Part shown: positions 17,243-26,021 of the stretch, piece after piece
Layout of the letters: every line of letters starts with the position of its first letter
Position numbering within the stretch: the first letter of the stretch is position 1
NCBI RefSeq assembly: GCF_000382365.1
Contig: NZ_KB908218.1
Location: forward strand, 62,001-126,000
DNA from: Pannonibacter phragmitetus DSM 14782
GTDB lineage: Bacteria > Pseudomonadota > Alphaproteobacteria > Rhizobiales > Stappiaceae
Length of the DNA stretch: 64,000 nucleotides
Direction of reading: 5' to 3'
Program-made: the position numbers and the translations under genes
Notes under the pieces: model-generated
What the model saw: the letters and a program-made list of their open reading frames with translations, nothing else
What the model was told of the DNA's origin: nothing
The model's database searches: none

Positions 17243-19059
17243 GGCCAGACAAACTCGCTTGTGACCGTACCTGCCGACGCAAACTCGTATTCAGCGACTT
17301 GAACCGGCTGACGCTCCAGATAAAAAAGAGATTCTTCCCGCACCACGATTTCGGCCCGGACGAGGGGCATCGAGGCGGATATGGTCAGGTAATGGGTGCC
17401 ATCTGTGACCCGGTTGCCGTCGATCCGCCACGGGCCGCCTGCAAGCCGCCAGCGCAGCACCATTCGTTCGAATGGACCTGCGGCGGTATCCGTCACGATC
17501 AATCTGTCCGGCGTCAGACGAACACTCCGTCTGTGCTTGTTTCCCCGCCAGTCAGTGTAGGCAGCGGCCACCTCATTCGATGCACCGTCAAAGCGAACAT
17601 CCTCGGATCGCAGCCAGGCGCCGAACAGAAAACGCCCGAGACGCGGCATCTGATCCCGGCCATCAAAAGACACCGTATTGTGGCCCGCGGCGCCTGCGAA
17701 CTCTGCAAGCGCTTCGCTGCCGGCGTTGTAGCTGTATGTGCCTGAATCGCGCAGAAGATTTTGGCTCCCGAGCCAGAGATCCACATGCAGTGCATCCGAT
17801 TGCGCCGGGCGGAACCTGAAACGCGGATACCTGAAGATGGCGCGGGCCTGGCCGGCCTTCAGGATGGCGTAGCCACCATCATCAAACTGGACCGGCCCTG
17901 GCAGCGCGGCCGGAACCGCCGGAAGGTCGAGCCCAAGCCAGGCGAAAGCATCGTTCCAGAGCCCGTCTTCTGCATAAGCCCTTTTGCCGCAAAAAAGCGC
18001 CATCGAGAGCTGCACGCAGGGCCTGAAGTCGCGGTAGCCACTGTCCGTCAGCGGCAACAGACGGGCGCCATCATTGGCACCCAGATTGGGTCCATCGCCG
18101 CTTTCAGGATCCGTCATGGCAAAGAGCCACTCCGACGCGCGGCTGAGCTTCTCGCGGGTTCCTTTCGAGAACTCCGCAAGTCCGGATCTTCTGCGCCAGA
18201 CATCCGCCATGACCATGCTGTCAAGGAACAGGCGATGGTAGGTCAGGGAATGCTGCGAAAAGCTGCCATCGGCCGCGACCAGATGATTGACCCGGTTCTC
18301 AATGAGCTTGCGGCCCAGGCTGGCGTACTGGCGGCCGTCTGTGTTTCCGCACTCCTCGAGCATGGAGCCGCCAATGAAAAGCGCTGCTGCCTCGGAAGTC
18401 CCGTGATTGTTGTCCTGACCAATGGCGTACTGGACCGTCGGCTTGATACGCTTGAGGTGTGTTTCGACAAGGTTGAGGAGACCCGGTGCAGGATTGGTAG
18501 CATTGCCCGTGATGATGGCCGCCATCGCCAGATGCATGACACGGATTGAGGCTTCCTGCCCGCACTTCCAGTTGGGCCCCAGATAGGGCGGGTTCTTTTC
18601 GCACCAGTCACACAACCAGACTTCGAGCTGTTCCCAGCCCTCTTCTTGTCCGGCAGCCGCCCGCTCGGCAGCGGCAATCATCCAGTTGAAGCGGGAAGGC
18701 TCCCATATGACCTTGATGTCGCCGGTTTCTGGATCGAAGTCGGGAATCTGCCACCAGGGTCTTTCCGGCCTTGCCAGATTTTTGCCCTTGTAGGGGTTCC
18801 CCATCCAGTCAGGCACGCCCGCCATCAGAGGAAACGAACGGGCATCAAAATACGTGGCTTCCCGCTGCCATGCTCCACTTGGCTCAGGACGCTCAAGGCG
18901 GGCCGGGGTCCGCACAAAGAACGGCCCTTGCGGCTTCGGCGCCGAAATCCGCTTTACGCGGCTCAGGCCGGATTTGAGACCCAGCCTGTAAAGTCCAACG
19001 CGAACGACATTCAAGGGGCCAAGTGCGGCCAGCGTGCGCGCCTTGAGGCCGAAGCTCAT
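17239..19059 (-). CDS. Heparinase II/III-family protein
   Basis: 606 aa. The N-terminal half is the alpha/alpha toroid (GQDNNHGTSEAAALFIGG near residue 215 is typical). The C-terminal half is the beta-sandwich with HVDLWLGSQNLLRDSGTYSYN and GAAGHNTVSFDG. Known relatives cleave uronate-containing polysaccharides by beta-elimination in the periplasm or outside. This protein begins MSFGLKARTLAALGPLNVV and shows no convincing signal peptide. It overlaps both neighbours by 4 nt, the two-domain oxidoreductase upstream and the GT4 gene downstream. The trio recurs in polysaccharide loci, in my recollection, with no agreed function. A role in trimming or epimerising the uronate-containing chain is inference. 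Confidence 0.85.
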   Translation of the reverse strand: MSFGLKARTLAALGPLNVVRVGLYRLGLKSGLSRVKRISAPKPQGPFFVRTPARLERPEPSGAWQREATYFDARSFPLMAGVPDWMGNPYKGKNLARPERPWWQIPDFDPETGDIKVIWEPSRFNWMIAAAERAAAGQEEGWEQLEVWLCDWCEKNPPYLGPNWKCGQEASIRVMHLAMAAIITGNATNPAPGLLNLVETHLKRIKPTVQYAIGQDNNHGTSEAAALFIGGSMLEECGNTDGRQYASLGRKLIENRVNHLVAADGSFSQHSLTYHRLFLDSMVMADVWRRRSGLAEFSKGTREKLSRASEWLFAMTDPESGDGPNLGANDGARLLPLTDSGYRDFRPCVQLSMALFCGKRAYAEDGLWNDAFAWLGLDLPAVPAALPGPVQFDDGGYAILKAGQARAIFRYPRFRFRPAQSDALHVDLWLGSQNLLRDSGTYSYNAGSEALAEFAGAAGHNTVSFDGRDQMPRLGRFLFGAWLRSEDVRFDGASNEVAAAYTDWRGNKHRRSVRLTPDRLIVTDTAAGPFERMVLRWRLAGGPWRIDGNRVTDGTHYLTISASMPLVRAEIVVREESLFYLERQPVQVAEYEFASAGTVTSEFVWP

Positions 19060-21218
19060 GATTGCTCCCGCAACTGCAACGCAGCCGTGATGGTAGCCCG
19101 GGCAACCTCAAAAATCTCTTCTGCCGGGATCGGGGACGGTTCGCCCCTGGCGATTGACTGCAGGAAGGCAGCTGCGCAAGCGTCCTGACCCTTGTCCTGC
19201 GACCAGCCGCCCATCTTGCGGAAGCCCTGCCAGCCATAGCCCTGCAGGCGGCGGAAATTGTCCAGATGCAGCACACGGCCGGCACAGAAAGCTTCCACGC
19301 GCTCCTTCGGAAAATCCTTTGCGCCATTGGCAAAGTAATGGATCGTGCCGAAGGATCCATCAGCGAAGCCGAGCGTGATGACTGCCTTGTCTTCCGTAAT
19401 TGCGACGCCCGGTGCATTGCCCATGCGCCTTGCGGAAATCGAAACGATCTCCGACCCGGCCAGGAATCGCATCAGATCGACGTAATGGCAGGCTTCGCCG
19501 ATGATCCGGCCGCCTCCGATGGCACTGTCCTGCGTCCAGTGATTGGGTGGAATGGCGCCCGCGTTCATGGTCATGATGAAGGACTTGGGCTCCTTCACCG
19601 TGTCGAGAAGGGACTTCATCTTCTGGACATGCGGCGCAAAGCGCCGGTTGAAGCCGACCATCAACCGGACCGAAGAGGCTGCATCGCCATTTGCCTTGAC
19701 GTAGGCCGCCTCTACTGCGTCCACATCTTCTGCCGTAAGGGCAAGCGGCTTTTCAACAAAGACATTCTTGCCTGCCTGCAGAGCCTCAATCACAAAACGG
19801 GCGTGGGTATCATGTCGTGTTGCAATGGCTACCGTATTGATCTCCGGCGAGCCGAAAATGACACCGCTGTCAGTCGAGGCGTTCGCAAAGCCTGCCTTGC
19901 GGGCCTGCACCGCACCACTCGTGCCTCCCGCAGTCACAATGGAATGCAGCTTCGCATTGGCCTTGCTGAAGGCCGGGATGAGGACACGCGAGGCGTAATT
20001 GCCTGCACCGATGAAACCAACGACAGGCGCACCGGGGGCAAATGTCTTGTCAGCCGGCGCCAGCGGAATGGTCCGGCGCTGAAGAGCCTCAGGGTCCGTC
20101 TGGGGATAGAGGAGCAGAACACCGAGTGCTGACTTGTCGCTCGTCAGCAGGTCATAGGCCTGCGGAGCATCGTCAAAGGGAATCCGGTTAGAAATGAGCG
20201 GTTCCACATTGAGCCGCCCGGAGGCCATCATGTCGAGGACGGCCTCGAAGTTGCGCTGTTCCGTCCAGCGCACAAAACCCATCGGGTAGTCCTGCCCCTT
20301 TTGTTCGTACTGCGGGTCATAACGGCCCGGCCCGTAGGAACAGGATACCTGGAAGCTCAGTTCCTTCTCATAGAAATCGGCACGGTTGAGCTCGAGCCCC
20401 GTAACGCCGACCAGAACAATCCGGCCCCTCTTGCGCGACATCCGCGCGGCTTGCGTCACGGGATCGGAAGAGGCCGTTGAGGCCGTGATGATCACGCCAT
20501 CGACACCTGCCCCGCGGCTGAAGGCCATGCCTGCAGCAACAGGATCCTCACCCTTGGCCGGATTGCACGTCTGTGCGCCAAATCCGGCTGCAAGCTTGAG
20601 CTTTGCCTCGTCGAAATCGATCGCAAGCACACGGCATCCATGGGCCAGCAGAAGCTGGATGGTGAGAAGGCCGATCAAACCGGCTCCGGTCACGACAAAG
20701 GCTTCGCCCAGGGTCGGTGCGGCCAGACGCATGCCCTGCAGGCCGATGGCCGCCACCACGGTGAATGCAGCTGCCTCATCGCTGACTTCGTCCGGAATCT
20801 TCGCACACAGGTTCTTGGGAACGCTGACAATATCCGCGTGAGGGCCATTCGATGCCACACGGTCACCTGCTGCAAAGCCCTCGCAGCCAGCCCCGGCGTC
20901 CGCAACAACGCCAACATGACAATAGCCAAGGGGCAGCGGCTCATTCAGCTTGGAACGAACCGCATCAATAGTTGTCATCAGGCCGTCCGTACGTGCCTTG
21001 TCGATGACCATCTTGACGCGTTCCGGCTGTTTAAGCGCCTTCTGCACCAGAGAAGCCCGGCCGAAATCGACCAGCATGCGCTCGGTACCGGCCGAAATGA
21101 GGGTGACGCGAGAGGAGATCAGCAGATGTCCTGCCCGTGAGCCGGGAGCCGGTGCCTCAGCCAGAAAGGTCTTGCCGCCACTCATATCCTGAAGGATCTG
21201 CTTCATCCTGATTTCCAT
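19056..21218 (-). CDS. Two-domain oxidoreductase: zinc-type dehydrogenase plus Gfo/Idh/MocA
   Basis: 720 aa. Residues about 1-350 are a medium-chain dehydrogenase/reductase with the NAD motif GAGLIGLLTIQLL. Residues about 380-720 are a Gfo/Idh/MocA oxidoreductase starting VVGFIGAGNYASRV, with the family EKPLAL motif. The fusion implies two consecutive redox steps on one (probably sugar) substrate, but the substrate is not known. The start could be ATG 21218 or ATG 21206; neither has a clear ribosome site. A 101-bp gap separates it from the twin-arginine glycosidase gene upstream, and its stop overlaps the heparinase-fold gene. Confidence 0.86.
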   Translation of the reverse strand: MEIRMKQILQDMSGGKTFLAEAPAPGSRAGHLLISSRVTLISAGTERMLVDFGRASLVQKALKQPERVKMVIDKARTDGLMTTIDAVRSKLNEPLPLGYCHVGVVADAGAGCEGFAAGDRVASNGPHADIVSVPKNLCAKIPDEVSDEAAAFTVVAAIGLQGMRLAAPTLGEAFVVTGAGLIGLLTIQLLLAHGCRVLAIDFDEAKLKLAAGFGAQTCNPAKGEDPVAAGMAFSRGAGVDGVIITASTASSDPVTQAARMSRKRGRIVLVGVTGLELNRADFYEKELSFQVSCSYGPGRYDPQYEQKGQDYPMGFVRWTEQRNFEAVLDMMASGRLNVEPLISNRIPFDDAPQAYDLLTSDKSALGVLLLYPQTDPEALQRRTIPLAPADKTFAPGAPVVGFIGAGNYASRVLIPAFSKANAKLHSIVTAGGTSGAVQARKAGFANASTDSGVIFGSPEINTVAIATRHDTHARFVIEALQAGKNVFVEKPLALTAEDVDAVEAAYVKANGDAASSVRLMVGFNRRFAPHVQKMKSLLDTVKEPKSFIMTMNAGAIPPNHWTQDSAIGGGRIIGEACHYVDLMRFLAGSEIVSISARRMGNAPGVAITEDKAVITLGFADGSFGTIHYFANGAKDFPKERVEAFCAGRVLHLDNFRRLQGYGWQGFRKMGGWSQDKGQDACAAAFLQSIARGEPSPIPAEEIFEVARATITAALQLREQS

Positions 21219-21319
21219 CTTTCGGTGCGATGGGCGAAGTTCTCATCCATCGCGAGTCTAAATGCAAGCTGTGTGGCCGGTTTCTGTCAGAGTCTGACTG
21301 CCGTGGGGTAAACTAGGGT

Positions 21320-23089
21320 CTAGCCGCGGTAGGTGACAGAATCCAGCCGCCACTCGCCCATGCTAGACGCCTGCTCAACGAATTTTGCCGCGGCCGGAGC
21401 TTCGATCGAACAGGTTCGCGCCGTTCCGTCCAGCTTGATGTGGATCGGCCCCAAGGGTGTCGGGACTGTCGCGTCGATGGACAACCCACCGCGCAACAAG
21501 GGGGAAAGCGCCCATTCCTGCCAGCCGGGCTGGACAATACGTACACCCAGCACGTGGCGCTGCAACACGTTCAGGAACGCAGCGCCCCAGGCATGGGTCC
21601 AGTCGATGTTTTCCTTGAAAGCCGGGTCCCAGGCTTCGTGGGTGATCGTTGCATCGTGAATGTCCAGCATGTTCATCCAGCCACGCCGGCCCGGATTGAG
21701 CATCAGCTGCAAGGCCAGTTCACCCGCTCCGGCTTCAAACAATCCATCGAGCAGATATTGTGCTGCATAGACTGAGCAGGGGAACCCGTTCTCGTTTGCC
21801 GCAATCCGGGTTTCAATATGTCTTACTGCCTGCGGGATGTTCTCCGGCGGCGTCAGGCCGAATGCCAGCGGAAAGAAGGTGGCGTGGGCGGATTTGTGAG
21901 CAGACCCGAGGCCATCCACGAAAAGCCCATCCGCCGGGTCAATGAGCTTGCCGGTGATAGCCATGCGAAGCCGCCCGGCAGTCTGACGGCAAACTTCGGC
22001 CTCCGCTTCACGGCCGAGCGCTGCATAAAGTTCGGCAAGGCGAACCTGACCGGCATAAACGAAGGCGTTGACAACCGTGTTGTATGGCACCAGTTCGTAG
22101 CCATCCCGCTCGCCCTGAGGCCAATCAACAATATCTTCAAGATAGTCGGCACCAACGGTCTTTACGAAGTCCGCATTGAGCGGGTCCTGCAGTGTTGTCA
22201 CCAGCCCGGTATCGTCGATGAACTGCGCCAGGGAGAAGATCTGCAGCCGGTCAATGATCTGCGCAAGATACTTCGTGTCACCGGACATTCTGAAGTCAGC
22301 CCAGGCGATGAAGATCATGTGAACCATCCATTCGGATGGCCAGGTGGGCTTTGTGAAAAGCGCTTCCAAGGTGCGGCGCGGCACAGTTGGATCAGCCGTA
22401 GCCGTATACCAGCCAAGCTGATTTATGAATCCGTCTGCCTCGTAAGGAAGCCGTTCCCTGTCTCCGTCCACGAAGATGCCCATGAAGCTTGTGGCTTCCA
22501 TGGTATGGAGCCCGAGCTCCATCAGTCTGTTCAATTGCACGGGCACATCGCCTTCACCAGAAAAACGGATGCTGCCGGCTCTGGCGTAACTTCTGTCAAC
22601 GACAGCTTCCAAAGTCACCGGAAACGGCTCGAGGAGCTGTCCGCCGCTCTCGATCTCCACGTAACGGAACGGCATGACCGGCTGGCCATAGTCCTCCATT
22701 CCGCGCAGGTCTGCAGGCGTAAGCGCAGGCCTCAGGGTCTTGCCGGAAACTGTGACTTCGGCTTCGTAATAGCGCACCGTGCCCGGCGGGGTACGGTCAA
22801 TCCGCCCTTCAGCGTCAAGCGTTTCTCCCAGCCGTATGGTAAGCGGCGTGCCTGCGGGCAGGCCGGGCTCCAGCACGGCATTTCCGAACCAGACCTTGCC
22901 GAAGTCATACTGAAGGACGCCCTTCAAAACTCCAGCCTTTGCAGGCTGAATGAGTCGCGCAGTCAGAGGCTGCCACCAGCGCCCGGTCATGTAAAAGACG
23001 CCTGCACCACCGGCAAGTGCTGCCGTCGAGAGGCCCGCCAGCAGCAGACCGCGGCGGCTTACCCCGCCTTTGGAGCTCCTAGGAGACAA
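21320..23089 (-). CDS. Twin-arginine exported six-hairpin glycosidase-like protein (alpha-L-rhamnosidase-like)
   Basis: 589 aa. The N-terminus has a twin-arginine export signal (SRRGLLLAG at residue 11, then a hydrophobic AALAGGAGVFYM core). The rest resembles the alpha-L-rhamnosidase superfamily: a beta-sandwich region, then an alpha/alpha barrel with EWMVHMIFIAWADFRMSGD and the late THEAWDPAFKENIDWTHAWGAAFL segment seen in GH78-type enzymes. It is therefore predicted to be periplasmic and to cleave or bind a deoxysugar linkage. This fits the dTDP-rhamnose genes in the locus. It overlaps hisF by 11 nt. Family assignment is from motif resemblance only. Confidence 0.72.
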   Translation of the reverse strand: MSPRSSKGGVSRRGLLLAGLSTAALAGGAGVFYMTGRWWQPLTARLIQPAKAGVLKGVLQYDFGKVWFGNAVLEPGLPAGTPLTIRLGETLDAEGRIDRTPPGTVRYYEAEVTVSGKTLRPALTPADLRGMEDYGQPVMPFRYVEIESGGQLLEPFPVTLEAVVDRSYARAGSIRFSGEGDVPVQLNRLMELGLHTMEATSFMGIFVDGDRERLPYEADGFINQLGWYTATADPTVPRRTLEALFTKPTWPSEWMVHMIFIAWADFRMSGDTKYLAQIIDRLQIFSLAQFIDDTGLVTTLQDPLNADFVKTVGADYLEDIVDWPQGERDGYELVPYNTVVNAFVYAGQVRLAELYAALGREAEAEVCRQTAGRLRMAITGKLIDPADGLFVDGLGSAHKSAHATFFPLAFGLTPPENIPQAVRHIETRIAANENGFPCSVYAAQYLLDGLFEAGAGELALQLMLNPGRRGWMNMLDIHDATITHEAWDPAFKENIDWTHAWGAAFLNVLQRHVLGVRIVQPGWQEWALSPLLRGGLSIDATVPTPLGPIHIKLDGTARTCSIEAPAAAKFVEQASSMGEWRLDSVTYRG

Positions 23090-23834
23090 GCTGCGACGGC
23101 CTTTCGTAATTGATCAGCACAGCCTTGAAGGTTCCCTTGAACACGAAAAGACTTCCGGCAGCCGCGCCGCATACGCCGACTGCGTTGATCAGCGCCTCCA
23201 AGTCCGCGATCGATCCGGCACCACCCAGAAATGTCATGGGCAGCTCAGTGGCGGCTCTGGCCCGGCGCGCCAAGTCCAGATCATAACCGGACATCGTCCC
23301 ATCCCGGTCGATGGCGTTGATGACGATCTCGCCTGCGCCCAAAGCCGTTGCCTGCTCGATCCAGTCGGTCAGGCCAATCTTGTGCTTCCGGGTACCATTA
23401 TGGGTGAAAACAGTGTCGCCCGAGAACAATCCGCCCTTCTTGACGTCGATGGTGACGACCACGCTCTGGCTGCCGATGGCCGATGCCATCTCGCGAATGA
23501 GCTCGGGCCTTTCCAGCGCTGCTGCACTGACCGAGACCTTTTCAAAGCCCAAAGAAATGATCCGTGCCGCCTGTTCGGCAGTCGCAACTCCACCGCCGTA
23601 GCACAAGGGCATACGGGATTCGATGGCAATGGATCGCAACCGTTCGAAGTCCGGAGCGCGGCCCTTTGCTGTTGCGTCAATGTCTACGAGGATAAGCTCA
23701 TCAACCTGCTTCTCGTTGAAGATCTTGACCGCGTTCAACGGGTCGCCAACATATTTCCCTGGCTTGAACTTCTCGGTCTTGTTCAGGCCGCCATCATGAA
23801 TAAGCAGGCAGGGAATGATGCGGGAACGAAGCAT
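23079..23834 (-). CDS. HisF-like cyclase subunit of the acetamidino-sugar amidotransferase module
   Basis: 251 aa from the ATG at 23834, just after the hisH-like stop; the longer open frame to 23936 reads through hisH. It is a (beta/alpha)8 barrel with LVDIDATAKG, YGGGV, the TIDVKK strand and AIDRDGTMSGYD, as in imidazole-glycerol-phosphate synthase. The position of the first catalytic Asp of true HisF (PCLDV) reads PCLLIHDGG here. That is the pattern of the surface-sugar paralogues (HisF2 of Pseudomonas O-antigen loci). It probably receives ammonia from the HisH-like partner and passes it to the WbpG-like enzyme; it is not expected to serve histidine synthesis. Confidence 0.88.
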   Translation of the reverse strand: MLRSRIIPCLLIHDGGLNKTEKFKPGKYVGDPLNAVKIFNEKQVDELILVDIDATAKGRAPDFERLRSIAIESRMPLCYGGGVATAEQAARIISLGFEKVSVSAAALERPELIREMASAIGSQSVVVTIDVKKGGLFSGDTVFTHNGTRKHKIGLTDWIEQATALGAGEIVINAIDRDGTMSGYDLDLARRARAATELPMTFLGGAGSIADLEALINAVGVCGAAAGSLFVFKGTFKAVLINYERPSQLVS

Positions 23835-23836
23835 GG

Positions 23837-24451
23837 TCAGATCTCCGCGAAATTCTTGAAGATTGCGAGCCCGTTTCCGTGGCTTTTTTCCGGGTGAAAC
23901 TGGAAGCCGAAGACGTTCTTGCGGCGCACGCCGCATGCCAGCTCACCGCCATAATTGACGGTGGAAATGATGTCGCTGCTGCTGTCCGGGTCGAAATAAA
24001 AGCTATGAAGGAAATAGAAGCCGCGTTCAGCATCCACATCGGTGAAAATGGGCTGTCCATCTGCGGGAGTAATCGAGTTCCAGCCCATGTGGGGAAGTTT
24101 CGGAGCTCGGTTCAGGCGGGAGGCGTCAATCCGGCGCACCCGTCCAGGCACCCAGCCAAGCCCATTGCCTTCACCTTCCTCGCTGGAGTTGGCAAGGATC
24201 TGCATGCCGACGCAGATTCCCATGGCCATCTTGCCCTTGCCGATGACTTCTTCATTCAGCATGTCGATGATGCCGAGCTTGCCCAGATCATTCATGACCG
24301 TATCGAAGGCGCCAACTCCGGGAAGAATAAACCGGTCAGCCCCTGCGAGTTCGTCCGGATTTCCCGAAACCAGGCATGGAATTCTCAAATGCTTGTAAAT
24401 ATTGGCTATAGCAGAAATGTTGCCTGAGCCGTAATCCACAATGCCGATCAT
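23837..24451 (-). CDS. HisH-like glutamine amidotransferase subunit of the acetamidino-sugar module
   Basis: 204 aa, a class I glutamine amidotransferase. The nucleophile Cys lies in MGICVGMQIL, the His-Glu pair in FQFHPEKSHG, and the oxyanion strand in PGVGAFD. It hydrolyses glutamine to supply ammonia to its HisF-like partner. It starts MIGIVDYGSGN at 24451, overlapping the stop of the WbpG-like gene by 4 nt, with hisF-like only 2 nt downstream. All three are thus coexpressed. No other histidine gene is nearby, and the HisF partner is of the surface-sugar type, so this is a paralogue of housekeeping hisH. Confidence 0.9.
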   Translation of the reverse strand: MIGIVDYGSGNISAIANIYKHLRIPCLVSGNPDELAGADRFILPGVGAFDTVMNDLGKLGIIDMLNEEVIGKGKMAMGICVGMQILANSSEEGEGNGLGWVPGRVRRIDASRLNRAPKLPHMGWNSITPADGQPIFTDVDAERGFYFLHSFYFDPDSSSDIISTVNYGGELACGVRRKNVFGFQFHPEKSHGNGLAIFKNFAEI

Positions 24452-25581
24452 CGTTTGACTGCTCTTTCTACGCCCAGCGCCTTGAGTGCGCGCGCTCCGA
24501 AATCAAACATCCATTGCCGGTTCGCATAATCCTTGTAGGTCTTCAGCGGCATCTCGTGATAACCGCGCAGCTCCTCAGGGGTAATGCCAAGCTTCGTTGC
24601 AATGTAATCGAACTCTTCTCCAATGGTGTCCGGATCATAGGCCGGCTTTTGCAGACGTGACAGCGCTTCTTCGCGCGTCATCTGTCCGGTGAGGATCAGG
24701 CTCGAGAACTGGACACGCCGCGTGTCGTAGCCAAAGCGCGTCGGCAGCCAATAGCCTTCATAGAAGCGGGTGAAGCGGGACTCGAAGTGCTTCTGCGGAT
24801 AGGCCTTCCAGCCATACACGCGCTCCAGCGTCTCGGTCGCGATCTGCTTCGTGTAAGGCAGGTAATTGAGCGGCTTGACCACCTGAACGCCGCGAATGTA
24901 GCGCAGGTAAATTTTGTGAAAGAGAATGCTGGAAAAAGGATAGGTCTTAAGTTCACGAGAGCCGAAGCGCCGGTGAATATCCCGCAACTGCGCCATATCG
25001 GTGCCATAGTAGAGCCATTCCAGCGGATTGCGAACGCATTCCGTCGCGAAGTTTCCACCGTTCAGGATATACTTGATGTTATGCTTGTTCGCAAAATGGT
25101 ACAGCGTTGCAATGAACGCGTGATCCTGCGGAATGTCCAGATGCGGGACACCAGACTTGAAGAAGGCGAGCTGGAAGTCGCGCATTTCTTCCCAGTTGAT
25201 CACTTCTGTGTAGAGATCGAGGCCCAGCTTCTCGACCAGCATCTGAATGTTGTTGACCGCAATGTCCGTGTTCCAGCCGCCGTCCACATGGAAGACAAGC
25301 GGCCGCATGCCAAACTCGGTCACGGCGAGATGCAGAAGATAAGAGCTGTCGAGACCACCGCTAAGTCCGATGATGGAATCGAACGGCTTGCCTTTGCCGG
25401 ACTCGCGGATCTTCTCTACCATGCCCCGGAAGATCTCTTTGCCCTTGTCGTCGGGGTGCCAGTGCGGTGCGACGTCACATTTGAATGACCGGCAGTGATC
25501 GCACACGCCATCGGCATCGAACTGGATCGCGCTGTCGCTGGTGTCCATCACGCAATTGGTGCAGATCATATAGGGTCGCAT
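24448..25581 (-). CDS. N-acetyl sugar amidotransferase (WbpG / PseA family)
   Basis: 377 aa. An N-terminal zinc-ribbon-like pair (CTNC ... CDHC) is followed by the PP-loop ATP-pyrophosphatase motif GLSGGLDSSYLL at about residue 69. The C-terminal region DYIATKLGITPEELRGY is typical of the family. WbpG and PseA convert an acetamido group on a sugar into an acetamidino group, using ATP and ammonia from a HisH/HisF pair (WbpG) or equivalent. It is first in the minus-strand operon of seven genes. A likely substrate is the ManNAc uronate made by WecBC or the diacetamido sugar (inference). A 440-bp control region lies upstream. Confidence 0.92.
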   Translation of the reverse strand: MRPYMICTNCVMDTSDSAIQFDADGVCDHCRSFKCDVAPHWHPDDKGKEIFRGMVEKIRESGKGKPFDSIIGLSGGLDSSYLLHLAVTEFGMRPLVFHVDGGWNTDIAVNNIQMLVEKLGLDLYTEVINWEEMRDFQLAFFKSGVPHLDIPQDHAFIATLYHFANKHNIKYILNGGNFATECVRNPLEWLYYGTDMAQLRDIHRRFGSRELKTYPFSSILFHKIYLRYIRGVQVVKPLNYLPYTKQIATETLERVYGWKAYPQKHFESRFTRFYEGYWLPTRFGYDTRRVQFSSLILTGQMTREEALSRLQKPAYDPDTIGEEFDYIATKLGITPEELRGYHEMPLKTYKDYANRQWMFDFGARALKALGVERAVKR

Positions 25582-26021
25582 GGAGAAATTCGCTTGCTCT
25601 GAGGGTCATATTTTATCTCCTGCGTTGAGCATATTTTGGAGCGCTAGGTCAAGGTATAATGCTTGTTTCCGGTCCGCAGATGGCATCTGGAAGGGGACAA
25701 GACCGCAGGAGTGAGAGGATGGAGCCGGCCTGCCAAAGTGGGGCATGATCCAGACAGGCACTGGCCGCAGCGCTCGTCAAAGTTGAGTGGCTCCAGCTCC
25801 CCCCTTAGGGTCTTCGACTGCGGGGGGAGCCGGTTTCACAGGAGGACCGGCTTCGCTGTTTCCCGCCTAGAGCACGATTGACGGGTTGACTGAAATCCTC
25901 GCCGGTGCGCATAGATCGGTAGAAGACAGCATTGCCGCTCCCGCTGCTGCTGCAGAGCGGTTCTCCACGCAATGCCACAGTCTTGGAGCGTGAAGTTTGA
26001 GCTGGGCAAGGGATTTAGCTG
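25582..26021. promoter_or_regulatory. Divergent 440-bp intergenic region with a strong hairpin pair
   Basis: This region lies between the divergent WbpG-like and GT2 genes and shows no credible coding frame. It contains a TATAAT at 25655-25660 on the plus strand, without a good -35. A perfect 9-bp stem GCTCCCCCC / GGGGGGAGC (25796-25804 with 25822-25830) has a 17-nt loop. A 7-bp stem AGCCGGT / ACCGGCT around TTCACAGGAGG follows directly and shares bases with the first. The pair could be a leader structure, an attenuator or a small RNA. Confidence 0.4.

Noticed and set aside
23079-24451. Histidine biosynthesis hisHF operon
   Set aside because: HisF lacks the first catalytic Asp position, no other his gene is near, and a WbpG/PseA-type gene is in the same overlapping operon.
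25655-25660. Sigma-70 promoter for the first GT2 gene
   Set aside because: The TATAAT is perfect, but no acceptable -35 lies 16-18 bp upstream and it is about 360 bp from the gene, so I list it only as part of the control region.
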